Counted from the first letter of the stretch, positions 39,317 through 59,123 are shown. The stretch is DNA of 64,000 nucleotides from Conus ventricosus (GCA_018398815.1 CM031615.1:47011039-47075038), one strand, 5' to 3'. The notes: generated from the letters alone by a model not told the origin. Made by a program: numbers and translations.

Positions 39317-39371
<55 letters not shown>

Positions 39372-39444
39372 ATGTGTTATTGTTAAAATATTTATATAGA
39401 ATGCCAAAAATGGAGGACTAAGGAAAAAGCATATATTTTTCACC

Positions 39445-39505
<61 letters not shown>
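39317..39505. repeat. (GT)n and (CA)n microsatellites facing each other
   Basis: GT run at 39317-39361 and CA run at 39450-39505, about 90 nt apart; together they could form a long imperfect hairpin. Confidence 0.9.
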
Positions 39506-39506
<1 letters not shown>

Positions 39507-40788
39507 TTTTCACCACACATATGCGCGCACACACATACACACACACACTGAACAGAAGTGCATCTGCTTTTGATTTCTGCATGTAAAAAAGGTCATCATT
39601 TGGAGAAAACATATTCTCTGTCGGTGTTACTTACATACTGCACAATTTTAAAGCAAAACAAAACAAAAATGGCACTCAAAAAATCATCTTTTAAAAAGTC
39701 AAAAGCTTTTTCTCCAAAATTCATCAAAACAATATACACTGATACAAGCAGTATAGAATGTTGCTCAAAACTAAATAGTTTGATTTCAAGAAATAAATAT
39801 GATGGTCTATGGAATCACAGCTTTAATACAAGCAATTACAGTAACAACAAATTCAAAACTACAGGGGAAAAAAAGTAGATAGCTGTAAATATAAATGAGT
39901 TCATTGTGAAACCGTTACAGAAAATTTAATATGCTGTTTATCACATATAATGATTGCTCACCCGGGTTTTAAAAGTGAATATTTTTTTCACATGGGAAAG
40001 AACAATATGTGTATATACAACATAATTTCATCTGCGTTGCTTTCATGAAAATGAAATGAAAAAAAAATCATGTGGGAATTCAGTTTGGGCACAAACGCTT
40101 TGATCATCATACGACTAGATTACAATACATTTCACACACACAGCAGGCAGGTCAATTTCAGACAAATACGCCCGAGAAATGTGATGGGTAGGGCTGATCA
40201 CAACACCTCTACCCTGTCAATCAAGACTGAGAACAGCGGAGATCCCCAAAGGTCAAAGTGCATTCACTCTGACCCTGGGTCACTTGAAAATACTGATACA
40301 AAGCTTTGACCTTGTATTCAAGTCGCTCACAACCCCCATTTTCATATGTATGTGCGACAGAGTGAAGGTAAAACGCCAATTAAAATTCTTCCCCTTCCCT
40401 CCCCCCTCCCCACTCCGACCTTCCACGTCCTCTTCTCTCCTCCATGCCCCAAACTCCTTGCTCTCTTAACACCACCCTACCCCCTCCACTGCCCCTCGCT
40501 CCCCTTCCCCACACAGCCCCATTCCCAGTCAACCCATAAGAATGGTTAAAGACACAAAAAAAAAAAAAAAGAAAAGAGAAAAGATTGCAATACAATGTGT
40601 AGTCTAATGACATGGTGGCACAATTTCTGCAGCTGCATGCGTAATGGCCCATGTCTGTAGATACATCGGAAATGGTGGGTCGCTTTTCACATAAAACGAG
40701 CCAAAAAAATTTGCCAGGTGCACTGAATGAAGGAGCTACATTATGCATAGGGGCTGTCTATGCTGTCCACTCAAGTTGGCCTACCGCC

Positions 40789-40789
40789 G

Positions 40790-40832
<43 letters not shown>
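40789..40832. repeat. Poly-C tract
   Basis: About 43 C residues with no interruption. Confidence 0.95.
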
Positions 40833-40974
40833 TTGTCGGTGCTGTCTACGGTTACTCTGCTTCAAACAACAAACAGGTTTCAGTCTCTCAGATCTACCAA
40901 GATATTCTCACTGCCTGACCCAACTATCTCATAAAAACCAAAACTGATAAAGAAAGAAATGAAGACAGCTTTGT

Positions 40975-41011
40975 GTTTGTGTGTGTGTTTGTGTGTGTGT
41001 GTGCCTGTGAT

Positions 41012-41064
<53 letters not shown>

Positions 41065-41118
41065 TTGTGTGTGTGTGATTGTGTGTGTGTGTGTGTGTCT
41101 GTGATTGCGTGTGTGTGT

Positions 41119-41149
<31 letters not shown>

Positions 41150-41150
41150 C
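40975..41150. repeat. (GT)n microsatellite with GATTGTGT interruptions
   Basis: GT repeats with regularly spaced GATT and CGTG interruptions. Confidence 0.95.
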
Positions 41151-42779
41151 ATGCAAGCGAGCTCTTGTATTTTGTAGTGCTGAAGAGAGCTGCATGAAAC
41201 ATTCTACTGGATTTGGGGGTAAGCTGGTATTCAGAGATCTCTGTTTCCCTTGCAATCTTCTCATCTACTGCTCACCCACAATCACTTCCAGCCTCTTGAC
41301 TCTGGCATCAACTCCAAGGGCTTATTTTCACAGAGCACTAATCTTGTCCTTTACCTCAACTGTATGGGGACTTGTTTCCACACGGCACAAACCTTTCTCT
41401 CAGATCAACAGCGAGGGATTTAATTTAACTGAGGACATTTCTTGTCCCTGAATTCAGCCACATATGATATGATTTCACTGAGCACAAATCTTGTTCTCAA
41501 AACCAGTCACAAGGGATTCGTTTTCACAAAACATTGGTCATGTTCTTGAGATCAGGGGGATGATTTTAGAAACAACAAATCCTGTCCTTTGATCAGTTAC
41601 AAATGATTTTATTTCGCAGAATATAAATCTTGTCCTGGAGATCAGTCCTTAGTCATCTGAGTTCAAAGAACACAGAATTCTTGTCCATGAGATCAGTTAC
41701 AAGGAATTTGATGTCATAGTTCACACGCCCTTGAGATCAAATGTGAAGGATTTGTTTTCGAAGATCACAAGACAGTTCCTAGAGATCCACCGCAAGCGAT
41801 TTGATTTCACACAGCAGAGGCCCTGCTTTCATTCGCAAGAATTCATTTTTTCTTTTTTTTCAGTGGGCTTGATCTTTAACTGGCAGAGATCTTATCTTCA
41901 ATACATTACCAAAAGTTCTGTTATGACATGGTCATGAACTTGAGATATATTCCCAGTGTAATGTAATATGGTATTCTATGATGTAATGTAATATAATATA
42001 ATACATAACGTAATAAAATAAAATATGATAAAACAAAAGATATTCTCTAACCTTTTCAAACTCATGTCCACCTCATCCACAAGCAATGTCTGTTCGACTA
42101 CTCACAGCTTGAACAATCTCCACAAGGCCACACCTACAATACCACACTATTTCAGAAGAAAACATCCTCATAAAATCTGTTGTATGAATCCATCCTTGTA
42201 AAAATCTGTTGTATTAATTCAAAATGGCTATCAATACTAAAACTCTGTTAGCTTGTTAAAACCAAGAAGTAAAAGATTAAATGAATAAATTAAGTAAACA
42301 AAGACAACAAAAACAAAAACAGTCGAGTGAAACAAAACATAATTTTCTGAACGTTTCAGTGTGATGCAAAGTCTCTGTGGTCCCATTTGGGCATATACAG
42401 GTGATAAAAAAAATGGAACTGGCATAAAACTGTAAAAACTGTACATAATAAAGAATCTTTTTTTTTTTTGATGCATTATGCAAGACTTCATCGGAACTGT
42501 TAGCATTCATGTATAGAGGAAACCAATGTAAATCATGTAAATGAACATTTTTTTAATGCACAACAATAACTAAAAAGAAAATAATAATGATTAAAAAAAA
42601 AATGAAAATGACAGAAATACTTTGTTGTTGCCCATTAACTTTTGTGATGAGAGTGATGAGAATTACCTTTAGGAATACTAGCACGGACTCAGAGCACCAT
42701 TATCGCACAAGACTTGAAAACCAAAAGGACCAGCAGGAGAAATCATAAACATACCACCCCAAGTTCTTTTTGTTATTGT

Positions 42780-42826
42780 TAATTCAAAAAAAAAAAAAAA
42801 AGTGGGGGGGGGGGGGGGGGGGGGGG
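42780..42826. repeat. Poly-A / poly-G tract
   Basis: A run followed directly by about 22 Gs. Confidence 0.9.
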
Positions 42827-44638
42827 AGAAAAGAAAAAGCCTTCCCCCAAACAACTTGCATATATACAGATTCATCCCCCATTTCCTTCAACAAAAACAA
42901 CAACAACAACAACAAAAAACACACAAAAAACAAACAAACAAAGCTAGACTAAGATCACCACTTCCATTAAAATGTTTTTACACACATCTAAAGCCTTCTT
43001 CAAAATCTGAATACTGCATTCATAAAAAGGAGAGGGAAAAAAATCATCAAAGTTTTATTGCACCTTTTTTTAACTTTTTTTTCTTTGGTTTTCTTTTTGT
43101 TATTGTTCAGTGTATCATACACATAACTTTTCAAAAAAGACAAAAGATAACACAACTGTAATTTCCATCAGCAAGATCATCAGTAGCACGGCCGGAACAA
43201 GTGCAGTAACAGTTAAACATAAGCAGAACACAGAATATCAGGACACCAATACTGCTTTTCACCATACTAATACACATTCTCCAACAATAACACATCAGCA
43301 AACCATGTACCAACTGAAGAGTGAATGGACTCAGTTGTACAAGGAGAGTGGAATACATCAAAGATGACTACTAAAGACAGAGTGTGAAAGACGGAGACAC
43401 AGACAAACTGGGGAATAGAGACAAATGTACGAACAAAAAACGGACGCACAGAGAGTCCATAATCAATGAATCTTACTATAAAGACATCTGGAAAACATTA
43501 ATGCAGTCACATTTGTTTTCACAAAACAAACCGTGTGTGGGGAAAGCAACAAAAGCACAAACATCTTAAACAAAAAACAACGTTTTAACTAACCAGAATG
43601 GCACTCGTGAGAGTGCAGATCATTGCTAAGTTCCAACAAATCTCCGATACGTATTTTGACTTGGTGCATGAGCGAAAACTGAGTTAGGCTGCCACCAGAG
43701 GAAGCAACAGTTAGCAAGGACTGTAAAACTTACCTCACAAGTATTTTCTTATTTCTTGGACATGGAACATTATAAAAATGGCGAAAGAAAATGGCAATGT
43801 TTGTATCAAGAGAAAGATTAACATTCCATCAAAATGTATTACTCTGTAAATCAATTCATAACGTTTCTTCACAGTATTCTAGTTCTGGGGAAAAGTTGGT
43901 AATAATCTTCTCAATAATGTGAACAGGTCCTTGGTCCACTGTTTCGTCTGGATTGTCGTCATAGCTCCCTGCTAAACTTTAATGGGTTTGTCCTAACACC
44001 AAATTCTACCAGTCCAACAAGCTTGGTCAAAATCGATTAATTGCATTTGGCAAAATCATGCCGACATACGAACCAACCATCTAACAAAGGTGAAAACATG
44101 ACCTCCTTGGTAGAGGTTATTTAAGTAACTTGGCTTCCTCGTACAGACATTAAAATACAAAGAGGAACACGCATGGAGAAAAAAAAAGTGTTTTCCATAC
44201 ACAAAAATAATTATTTTCATGACACAACACTGTTCAAGTGGCTATACATGATTGGAAAAGTGGTTCAGTTTCTCGTTTGAAGAAAGAAATCAAAATACTT
44301 TGCAATTCAAGACTCAGTTGCATTCATCCTTTGTCCTCCTTTCCCACCCCATCCCTTCCACCTTCCCTCACCTCCCACTCCCTTCCCTCTTCGTTTTTTT
44401 TGGGTGTGTGTTTTCCCATTTACTTATCTTCGCTAGATATGCAACTCCACAAGCACCCACAGGTTGGTGTACAACAAATATACATAAAAAGCTGGAGGAG
44501 ATAATGTATACAAAATGTACAAACATAAGCATTTGACGGTTCTGACATGTCAATCGTTCAGCAGACCAGACCAAGCAAACGTGAACTTTATTCATGTAAA
44601 AGAGAGAGAGACAGACAGAATGTGAACTTTATTTATGC

Positions 44639-44640
<2 letters not shown>

Positions 44641-44707
<67 letters not shown>
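44641..44707. repeat. (GA)n microsatellite
   Basis: About 65 bp of GA, flanked on the left by two diverged copies of GTGAACTTTATT-ATG. Confidence 0.95.
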
Positions 44708-46080
44708 ATTGTATGTAAACAGCACATGGAATATGACCCATCATTTTCAACAACAATCATTACAGATCTAGTGAAAGTTTAAAGCTACAGAATGCATTTA
44801 AAAAAGTGTGATTATTCATGTTACTGTTTACAGGGGTATCACTCAGTTTTTCTAGGGTTTTTTTTTCCTGCACTTCAGGGACAGTTCACAGTACATACTG
44901 ATAAGGTGGAGTCATGACATATTGTTTGTTTGTACGTTTTTCTTCCTTCATTTTGTTTTCTAATTGTTTTACTCATCACAATGGATTTTACTTAAACAAA
45001 CAAACAAAAATTGAGCACTGCACACAAAAAACCCTCTTGCTGTTCGGTGCTCTTTTTGCAAATTCCAAGTGCAATATATTGAGAACCTCTGAAACACAGA
45101 CGATAATTGAATAGCCACAAAAAAAAGTTTAGCAGCCAGTCGGAGGGGAATGGGGGAGAGGGGTGAGAGGGGAGCCAAAAGCTATCCTGTGCAAAACCAA
45201 ACCCTAAACCTGTAGTCTTTTCACTTAGCATACAGTTAGTTAGTCACCCTTTCACTCAAATGACTGTGTAATACCTTCCAACCGTGGTTTTGAGACATAT
45301 ACACTCCAAATTTGCCATTGGAAGTATTTTCTCATCAAAGATCAACGTCTTTTCTACAAAACTGGTGTATTTCAGCCATTTTTATTGCTGCTTTTAACAT
45401 TTACTTCCCTGAAAGCTGAAGCTTTTCTGGTTGGAAATGAATTACATTTCAATGCGATTATAATAAATTGCTAAGACACGACAATTTTGAAACTGTTAGT
45501 GGTAAATTTCTTTCTGTTGAACTCTTCTTTTAAAAAAAAAAGAGAAAAAAGTTTTATGAAGAAAAGGCCGGTCTCTTACCAAAACTGAAACTTAAAAAAG
45601 GGCATTGTCTTTCACATGAAAAACAGTGACAAAAACTTTGAACTTTAATGCCAATTTCTGACAAAATTTTAACTTCAATACCAACCCTACACACCGTGAC
45701 ATCCCAAAGTTATTACTTTGGCAGAAAGCCGAACGTTCATCTGCGTACATGCAAGCTTCAGTCTTAATGTGAATCAATGGACCTCTAGCTTGATCATCTA
45801 ATCAAATCCTGCTTTTTTCAGCAGACAAAAGCAGTGTTGTTTACCCTCTAACAGTATGGTTTGGAGATCACTCTCTCTGCCAACAAGATGGCAGAATGAA
45901 AACAATTTTCATTTTTGAGAGGCTGTTGAACTTGTGATAGTAGAAGGATTCCACACCGATTATATTTATATGTCCAAGGGAACATTACTCTGATGGGACC
46001 ATCATCTTATTCTTCCCAGCAAATCTGCTGACAAACAGGAGAAAGAATCTAAAGTAAGCATACGTTCTGGCCACACTTTT

Positions 46081-46252
46081 TCTGTTCTAAATATGCTTTC
46101 TTACTTTAACAACTTGCAGAAATTTAAAAGTCACACTTCTACCGTTCTAAATATGCTTTCTTACGTTAACAACTTGCAGAAATTTAAAAGTCACACTTCT
46201 ACTGTTCTAAATATGCTTTCTTAATTTAACAACTTGCAGAAATTTAAAAGAA
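46081..46252. repeat. 60-bp tandem repeat, three copies
   Basis: Unit TTCTAAATATGCTTTCTTAC... with a period of 60; the last copy is partial. Confidence 0.9.
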
Positions 46253-46280
46253 CTCCTTATGAAAAATTTGTTTTGAAAAT

Positions 46281-46760
46281 TTAACCTTTACCAGATGACG
46301 TTTTTGACTACACAGACCCGATCATGCAGGATGCCTAAGACCCACACATTTTGTAGAGGCTGTTCCTATTGCTTATCCCTATTCAGATCACTTTGGTCTT
46401 GTAAGACCCAAACCTGATAAACGGCGGTTCAGCAACTTATTCCTCACCCGATGGCGTGGGTCATGTGCGACCCATTAAAATATATAGTCGTGGGGGAACC
46501 GCGACTAATTCCGCTAACAACTGATTGTGCTCATACATGAAATTTACTATTCTTTATCAGGTTTGGGTCTTACAAGACCTACACGATCTGAATAGGGATA
46601 AGCAATAGGAACAGCCTCTACAATTTCTGTGACCAACAGCTATTAAGATCGTTAACAAACTCCTAAGATTTCGTGAGCATAGCTCTATCCGTTTATTAAA
46701 TATGATGTTTTTATTGAGTCACTGGGTCATGGAAGACCCAGCAAGCAGGGTAAAGGTTAA
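46281..46760. mobile_element. piggyBac-type MITE with internal palindromes
   Basis: TTAA at 46281-46284 and 46757-46760. Terminal inverted repeats CCTTTACC / GGTAAAGG. A 67-bp internal inverted repeat (46354-46420 against 46554-46620, about five mismatches) brackets a 133-bp centre. Short palindromes of the form GGGTC-x-GACCC recur (GGTCTTGTAAGACC, GGGTCATGTGCGACCC, GGGTCATGGAAGACCC). Noncoding, 472 bp between the TTAAs. Confidence 0.8.
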
Positions 46761-47250
46761 AACAAACATATCAAATCAGATATTGTTTGCATGCTTCTGA
46801 ATTTTCGAACATGGCTGCAATATGACACCATGAAATGATAATAAGTCCACTGTTTAACATCTCCAATGAGCTAGGTTCTCTGAATTTTCCTACTAGGTGA
46901 ACGTTTTGGTAGTGTGAAGTACAAGGGGAACTTATAATAAAATTCTGTGCACTACACACAAAGTGTAAGGTTAATAAGTCTGAGTTGGATGTTCTGGCCG
47001 ACTGCCTGCCGGATTCTTAATGAAACTTCGCGAAAAGCATACGCCTGTCTATTCTCATAACAGAATGTAAAGCGTGACTGGATGGGACTGCCGCCTTACT
47101 CCGTTGCATTCACTGAACCATGCTGTGATGTGGCAACACTGGCCATCTTTCTGTGCAGTGCAAAAGCAGTGTCATATGCCCATTTACTGCTTGGAGTGAC
47201 ACCGCCTGTCTTTGCATATAAAAGGTGTTGTCTTAATGATCAAATTGAAG

Positions 47251-47340
47251 ACAGAGAGAGAGAGAGAGAGAGAGAGAGGTGAGAGAGTGAGTGAGGTGAG
47301 AGAGAGAGAGAGAGTGTGTGTGTGTGTGTGTGTGTGTGCA
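47251..47340. repeat. (GA)n/(GT)n microsatellite
   Basis: GA repeats passing into GT repeats. Confidence 0.95.
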
Positions 47341-47791
47341 TATTCAGAGTGTGTGAACGTTCTCTTTTTTTTTAACTGTCAGAAACTTAAAAATCATATT
47401 GTCCTTATGTGCAATATGAACAGGTGTCTCCCCCCCCCCCCCCACTACCCTACCCCACCCCCTTCCCATGTCTGCTTTCATCCTGGTTAGTGTTGTTTAC
47501 ACCCGCGAAAAACAGGATGGTTCTCTTGGTCTCCAGCATCTGTAAATATTCTGGTGCCAATCACTTCTCCCAATGCCTGGCAAGGAGCGATGGCGCCTCT
47601 TTCTGCTGATCCACCTCTACAACTGCTTAGTGTTTTCATCGTACCTAACCTTAGTGTTATTTCATGGAATATGCTATCATTAAGTTCTCTAAATCTCTTA
47701 TTTCATGGAATATTGTGCTTTTTGGTTGGAATGATCTCTGTCCATCTCTGTAACATCATCTTAGAATTGTAGAAAGAAAAAAATTACACCC

Positions 47792-47840
47792 GAAGGTGCA
47801 GGTAGGACCAAGAGAAGCACTGGGTTCTACCTGCACCTTC
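47792..47840. other. 14-bp perfect hairpin
   Basis: GAAGGTGCAGGTAG (47792-47805) and CTACCTGCACCTTC (47827-47840) are exactly complementary with a 21-nt loop. No known family recognised. Confidence 0.6.
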
Positions 47841-47879
47841 CTGTGTATCCTTTTTTCTGGAATGGTATTATATATTTCT

Positions 47880-48780
47880 GTTTTGTACCATGGAATGATG
47901 CTGGTCTATATCTTTACACGATGAGCGATTGTGTCCATTTCTGTTATGTCATGGAACCATCTTGTCCAGTGTGTCGCTATGGAACGACAGTCTCCCCCTC
48001 TGACACATCCTGGAATGATAGCATCCATCTCTGTTGGTAACATGAAATGACACTGCCCATCTGCTATACCTGAAAAATGTCCACCTCTGTTGTGCCACAC
48101 AGTGACACTGCACACCTTTGCTGAATCATGAAATGATGCTGTCCATGAACTATGCCGTGAATTAAATTACCCATCTCTGTTTCAGGACGACAATGTCCAT
48201 CTTCACTCTACATTACAGAACAACGTTGTCCATCTCTGAAGGGGAATGACACTGGCCTGCTCCATTATGCATAACAGAATAATGCTGTCCACCTCTGAAA
48301 TGGAATAACACCGTCCATCTCCATGAATATGTTACAGAATGTTGTCCATCTCCGCCACAGAATACACTGTCAATATCCATCACACAAAACAGAACATTGC
48401 CCTTCTCCCATACAGAACATCACTGTCCATCTCCATTGTACACAACAGAATGATGCTGTCCATCTCTTTCACGGAATGGCACAGTCTGTATCAAGTAGAA
48501 TGCTTTCCATCTCTTTCACGGAATGGCACAGTCTGTATCAAGTAGAATGCTTTCCATCTCTTTCACGGAATAATATGGTCTATATCAAGTAGAATGATGC
48601 TATACATCTCTGCTGTCATAGACTACTACTGTCCCTTCTCCTCCACGGCCAGAAAATAAAATGTCGTCCTCTCAGACCATGACTAAGGATGCTATCAACT
48701 TCTGTTCATGTATGGAGTGATATTCTTCACCTTCATTTTTGCATGGATGATGTGACTGCTTGAATGATAGTGGACTCTCT
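47880..48780. repeat. Degenerate tandem repeat (~40-48 bp)
   Basis: Diverged copies of GGAATGATGCTGTCCATCTC-TG recur throughout. The cleanest part is three near-identical copies at about 48465-48600 (TTTCACGGAATGGCACAGTC). Directly downstream of the SMIM29-like stop codon. Confidence 0.7.
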
Positions 48781-48811
48781 CTTTACTTCATGGATCGGTA
48801 CCCTGATGATT

Positions 48812-54960
<6,149 letters not shown>

Positions 54961-55369
54961 TACATACTGTTCATTACCAATTAATGGGGGAGATGATTTT
55001 GTTCAGAAATCGCAACTCTATAGGTCTATATTGATTCATGTATGACAGTCCTATCTGAAGCAGACAGCTTTCGACCCAAAGTGTACAGTTTCCATACGGT
55101 CTGCTTAATTATAGCTATTAATTATTTGAGTTGACCAAGAATGTGTCTGAACACAAAAAGAGGATTATGCGTTTATGAATTGATATCATGCTTTAACATA
55201 ATACTTAGTTGCCACATATGAAATACATCTATTTGTATCACACGGAGAAAAGTTTTCTTCGTTAATTCATATTAAGTCATCGTCATAATAGTCGATTGCC
55301 AAATGGTACGCAAGGAAGACTACTCTTGCGATCTTGTACAGTGGCGGAAAGTTCTATTCTGAATTGTAG
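54961..55369. promoter_or_regulatory. Putative shared promoter region, SMIM29-like / POT1
   Basis: The only sequence between two divergent genes: the SMIM29-like ATG (minus, 54960) and the first recognisable POT1 exon (plus, from about 55370). No TATA box, CpG island or factor site can be claimed by eye. An unannotated 5' exon of POT1 with the start codon may lie here. Confidence 0.4.
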
Positions 55370-55514
55370 AGTTGTTTGATATTCTGCAAGTATGGCAAAC
55401 ATGCTAAAGAAAGACAAAACTATTCTTATACTCGTATTGCAGATTTGAATCTGAATTATAATGTTTTGGGCGTTGTGAAATTCAGCAAAATACCTGTTAG
55501 ATCAAGAGGACCAG
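55370..55514 (+). CDS. POT1: POT1 exon 1 of those visible (first OB-fold strands)
   Basis: Encodes KYGKHAKERQNYSYTRIADL, NLNYNVLGVVKFSKIPVRSR then GP; donor ccag|gtaatt leaves G for a split Asp. The 5' edge is uncertain: acceptors gaattgtag (exon from 55370) or attctgcaag (from 55391). There is no in-frame ATG, so the start is in an upstream exon. An out-of-frame ATG at 55392 opens a 19-codon frame. Confidence 0.75.
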
Positions 55515-58500
55515 GTAATTTTATTGTAATTCATTGAGTCGTTAGGTTCTTATTCAGCAGTTCACGTAACATGTATGATGTATCAATAGGGATCTATAGA
55601 GTATGCGAAACGTTTGGGGGGGGGGGAGGGGGAGGTAGATAAGAGAAATTATTGGATGTAGTTCAGCGCTCAGTCTGAAAATGATGGGGGGGCGGGGGGG
55701 GGGGGGGGGGGGGGGGGGGGGGCGGGGGGGGGGGGGGGGGGGGGGACAGTAGCTCAGTGAGCAACATGTACGAGTTTCGGATTGTTTCGGGAAAGGAAGA
55801 CTTTTTGAGGTCAGCGTGGCAGGATCTTTTCAATATTAGCAGTGAGTCTTTGTTGGCCAAGGCTGCAGACTCATTAGCACGTCCAATAGCACACCTGTTC
55901 CGTCTCACTTTGGACCATGGGGAAACACCAACTGACTGGAAAGAAGCCACAGTCACCCCTATTTACAAGGGGAAAGGAAGCCGACAACAACCGGGCAACT
56001 ATCGCCCTGTCAGCCTAACCTGCATCCTGTGCAAAGTAATGGAGACACTTCTGAGGGAACAAATAATGAATCACCTACAACGCAATGAGCTACTATGTAA
56101 GGAGCAACATGGGTTCGTCCAGGGGAAATCATGTGTGACAAATCTACTGGAAGCTCTTGACGACTGGACCAGACTCATCGACTCCGGCAGCAGCATTGAT
56201 GTTGTGTATATGGACTTCCAAAAAGCCTTCGACACCGTACCGCACCGTCATCTGCTGAGCAAAGTCGAGGCCCATGGAATAAAAGGTCCAATACTCAACT
56301 GGATAACAGGCTTTCTTGGTGATCGAAAGCAGCGAGTTAGAATTAATGGAACTTTCTCTGAAGAGGCTGCAGTCACAAGCGGCATCCCCCAAGGTAGCGT
56401 GTTAGGACCAATCCTGTTTGTCATCTACATTAATGATCTGCCGAAACATGTACAAAACACCGTCAAATTATTTGCAGATGACACAAAGTTATATGCCGCA
56501 AGCAGTGACCAAGAATCAATTGCATCGCTCCAGCAGGACCTAGATAGCCTTCAGAAATGGTCGGACGATTGGCTTCTGAGATTCCACCCACAGAAATGTA
56601 AAGTGATGAAAATTGGCACACGGAAATCAGAAGCAACATACCATATGAAATACACAGATGCTGAAACCGGAACCAGCAGAGAAATACCCTGGCAGAAAGT
56701 GAGGTGGAAGTGGATCTCGGTGTTCATGTGGATAATGACCTCAAATTTAAGCAACACGTTGCCAACGTCACTTCAAGAGCAAACAGCGTAATTGGCGTCA
56801 TCCGCAGAACCTTCGAGTTCTTGGACTGCAAGCTCTTCATCCAGCTATACAAGACATTAGCAAGGCCTATCCTCGAGTATGGACAAACTGTGTGGCACCC
56901 CCGACATAAAACACTCTGTAAAGAAGTAGAAGACGTGCAGCGCCGAGCCACAAAGTTGATCTCCTCAATCAGAGAACTGCCATATTCAGAAAGACTAGAG
57001 CGACTTGGCCTGCCCAGCCTGGAGCACCGACGTCTCAGAGGGGATATGATTGACACCTTTAAGTACGTCCATAGAATCTACAAGACCATAAAACCTAAGC
57101 TGGAAACTCCCAAGGACGTAGGTACAAGAGGAAATGTGATGAAACTTTCCATGCACCATACCCACTGCGATACCAGGAAACATTTCTTCAGTGAAAGAGT
57201 CGCCAAAACATGGAACAGTCTCCCAGACGAAGTGGTCCTAGCACCTTCAGTAGAAGCGTTTAAATGTAGGCTGGATGCTTGCTGGAGGAAGAAACCAGAC
57301 CAGTACAACCCGTCTTGCCAATAAGCCACGCATGCAAAGTTATTAGTATATGAGCCGTATAACCCACACGGATCGATGAACAGGACTTCAACGAAGACCT
57401 CACACATCGTATAGTTCAAGTTCAAGTTCAAGTTCAAGTTGATGGGTCTCGCACCGATTCCGGCAAACATCCAGCATTGAAGAGATGCGAAATGGAGTCA
57501 GAACCAATGTTAACTCTGAGGGAAAAATCCCCCTGTACCGAAACGGCCCGGCGGAGATTCGAACCCGCAACCCCAGGATCACCAAGATTACGAGTCAGGC
57601 GCTCTACCAACTGAGCTATTCCGGCTCCCATAGTGGTCAAACTTGTGTGACCGGAGGCTATGACTGACCTTTCCAAACTTGGTGGCAAAATGTATGATGA
57701 TAACATTGATCACTTCATCTTTTTCCATTACTGCTGCGACTTCATAAATAAACTTGAGGAGCTGGGTCTCATTGGAATGGTGTTTGTGGAAACTATGTTG
57801 CTAGCCAGCTAGGATGTACATTTTAAGGCAATGCATGATGCCAGTAACCAGGACATGTTTGAGGATTTTTGATAGGATGCTGGTGAGGGACTGTTTGACT
57901 AGGCACACTTACCATATCAAGCTCTGATTCCTGCCCAGCCTCCCACTTCCTTGCTTTGGTTGTTAGGAGCTTACCCTTCATGGCCATAGAATGAAGGATG
58001 CATGGTTTTGTGGTTGGTCCAGAAACGTTCACTGAGTGTCATAGCTCTTCCCATGAAAATCCGACAAAAAGGGCTGGCACCCTGGCCACTGCTTGCTAGT
58101 TTGACATAGATGAAACAGCACTGGCAAACTGGAAGTATGATTAAAAACTCACCATGTTTGTGGAGAGGGTTTCAACTTCAGCAGACTAGAATTGACGCTG
58201 TTGGTCTGATCTGACATGGGCTTGCAGTGTTGAAAAGGGAGTGACAAGATCAGTGAAGTAGACTGAGTCAGATTTAATTGAAAATATGATGATGTGATAG
58301 GGTAACACAAATTATGTAAGGTAATTCTTTTCAAAGTGAGTCAGATAGGCATATGCCATCATCTCATAGTGTAAAAGTAGCAAACTATTAAAGTAAATAA
58401 CAAGACGAACCTTTGCTTGAATTCATCCACTTCTTTCTATTATTTATGGGTGGTGAAGTTACTATGACTGTTTAGTTTTTTGTTTTTTTAAATTCTGTTT

Positions 58501-59073
58501 AGCTCCTGATTTGTTCATGTAATAAATTTTCATGTTTAGTATATTTTGAATTTACATTCCCAACCTTCAGAACTCCTGAAGATTTGTTTTTAAGAGGGGC
58601 AACTGTTTAAGGATGATACTCAAATTTATATCTATACAACAGAAAAAGATGTTTTCGAAAAAAGTTGGGGCAAATGTATCTTGAAAGGTTTGACATCACG
58701 TGACTCGAGACACTTAATGCATGTAATGCAGAACAGAATTATGACTCACTAGGTAGTCGTTTTAAAAATAAAGATTATATTAGATATTATACATTTTTAT
58801 TGTTTTCTTAATTTTAAAATCATGTGGGTTTTTTTTTTAATCACTGAAAAATACAGGACTTACTTTATAGCAGCCAAGCTAGTCATGTTCCTATTGAAAG
58901 AAAAAAAATTGTGTGCAGACTTAGTTCAAGTGCTGAGTATCACAGATGAGACAGTGACAGAAAAACTGGTCGTCAGCCTGTTCTACAGTGCAGCTGAATA
59001 TTTTCCTGCCACTTCCATTGGCGATGTTATTCGCTTTCACAGGCTTCGTGTGAGTTTGTTGAGTAGGGCTTTT

Positions 59074-59123
<50 letters not shown>

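Larger units (their letters stand above)
34321..48811 (-). other. 3' flank or long 3' UTR of the SMIM29-like gene; no coding exon seen
   Basis: About 14.5 kb without a recognisable protein exon on either strand. It holds the repeats annotated separately here, several AATAAA candidates on the minus strand (for example near 34375 and 43055) and a LINE scrap at 38.8-39.2 kb. How far the transcript from 48812 extends cannot be told from sequence alone. The 94-codon plus frame at 35578-35862 matches nothing I know. Confidence 0.4.
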
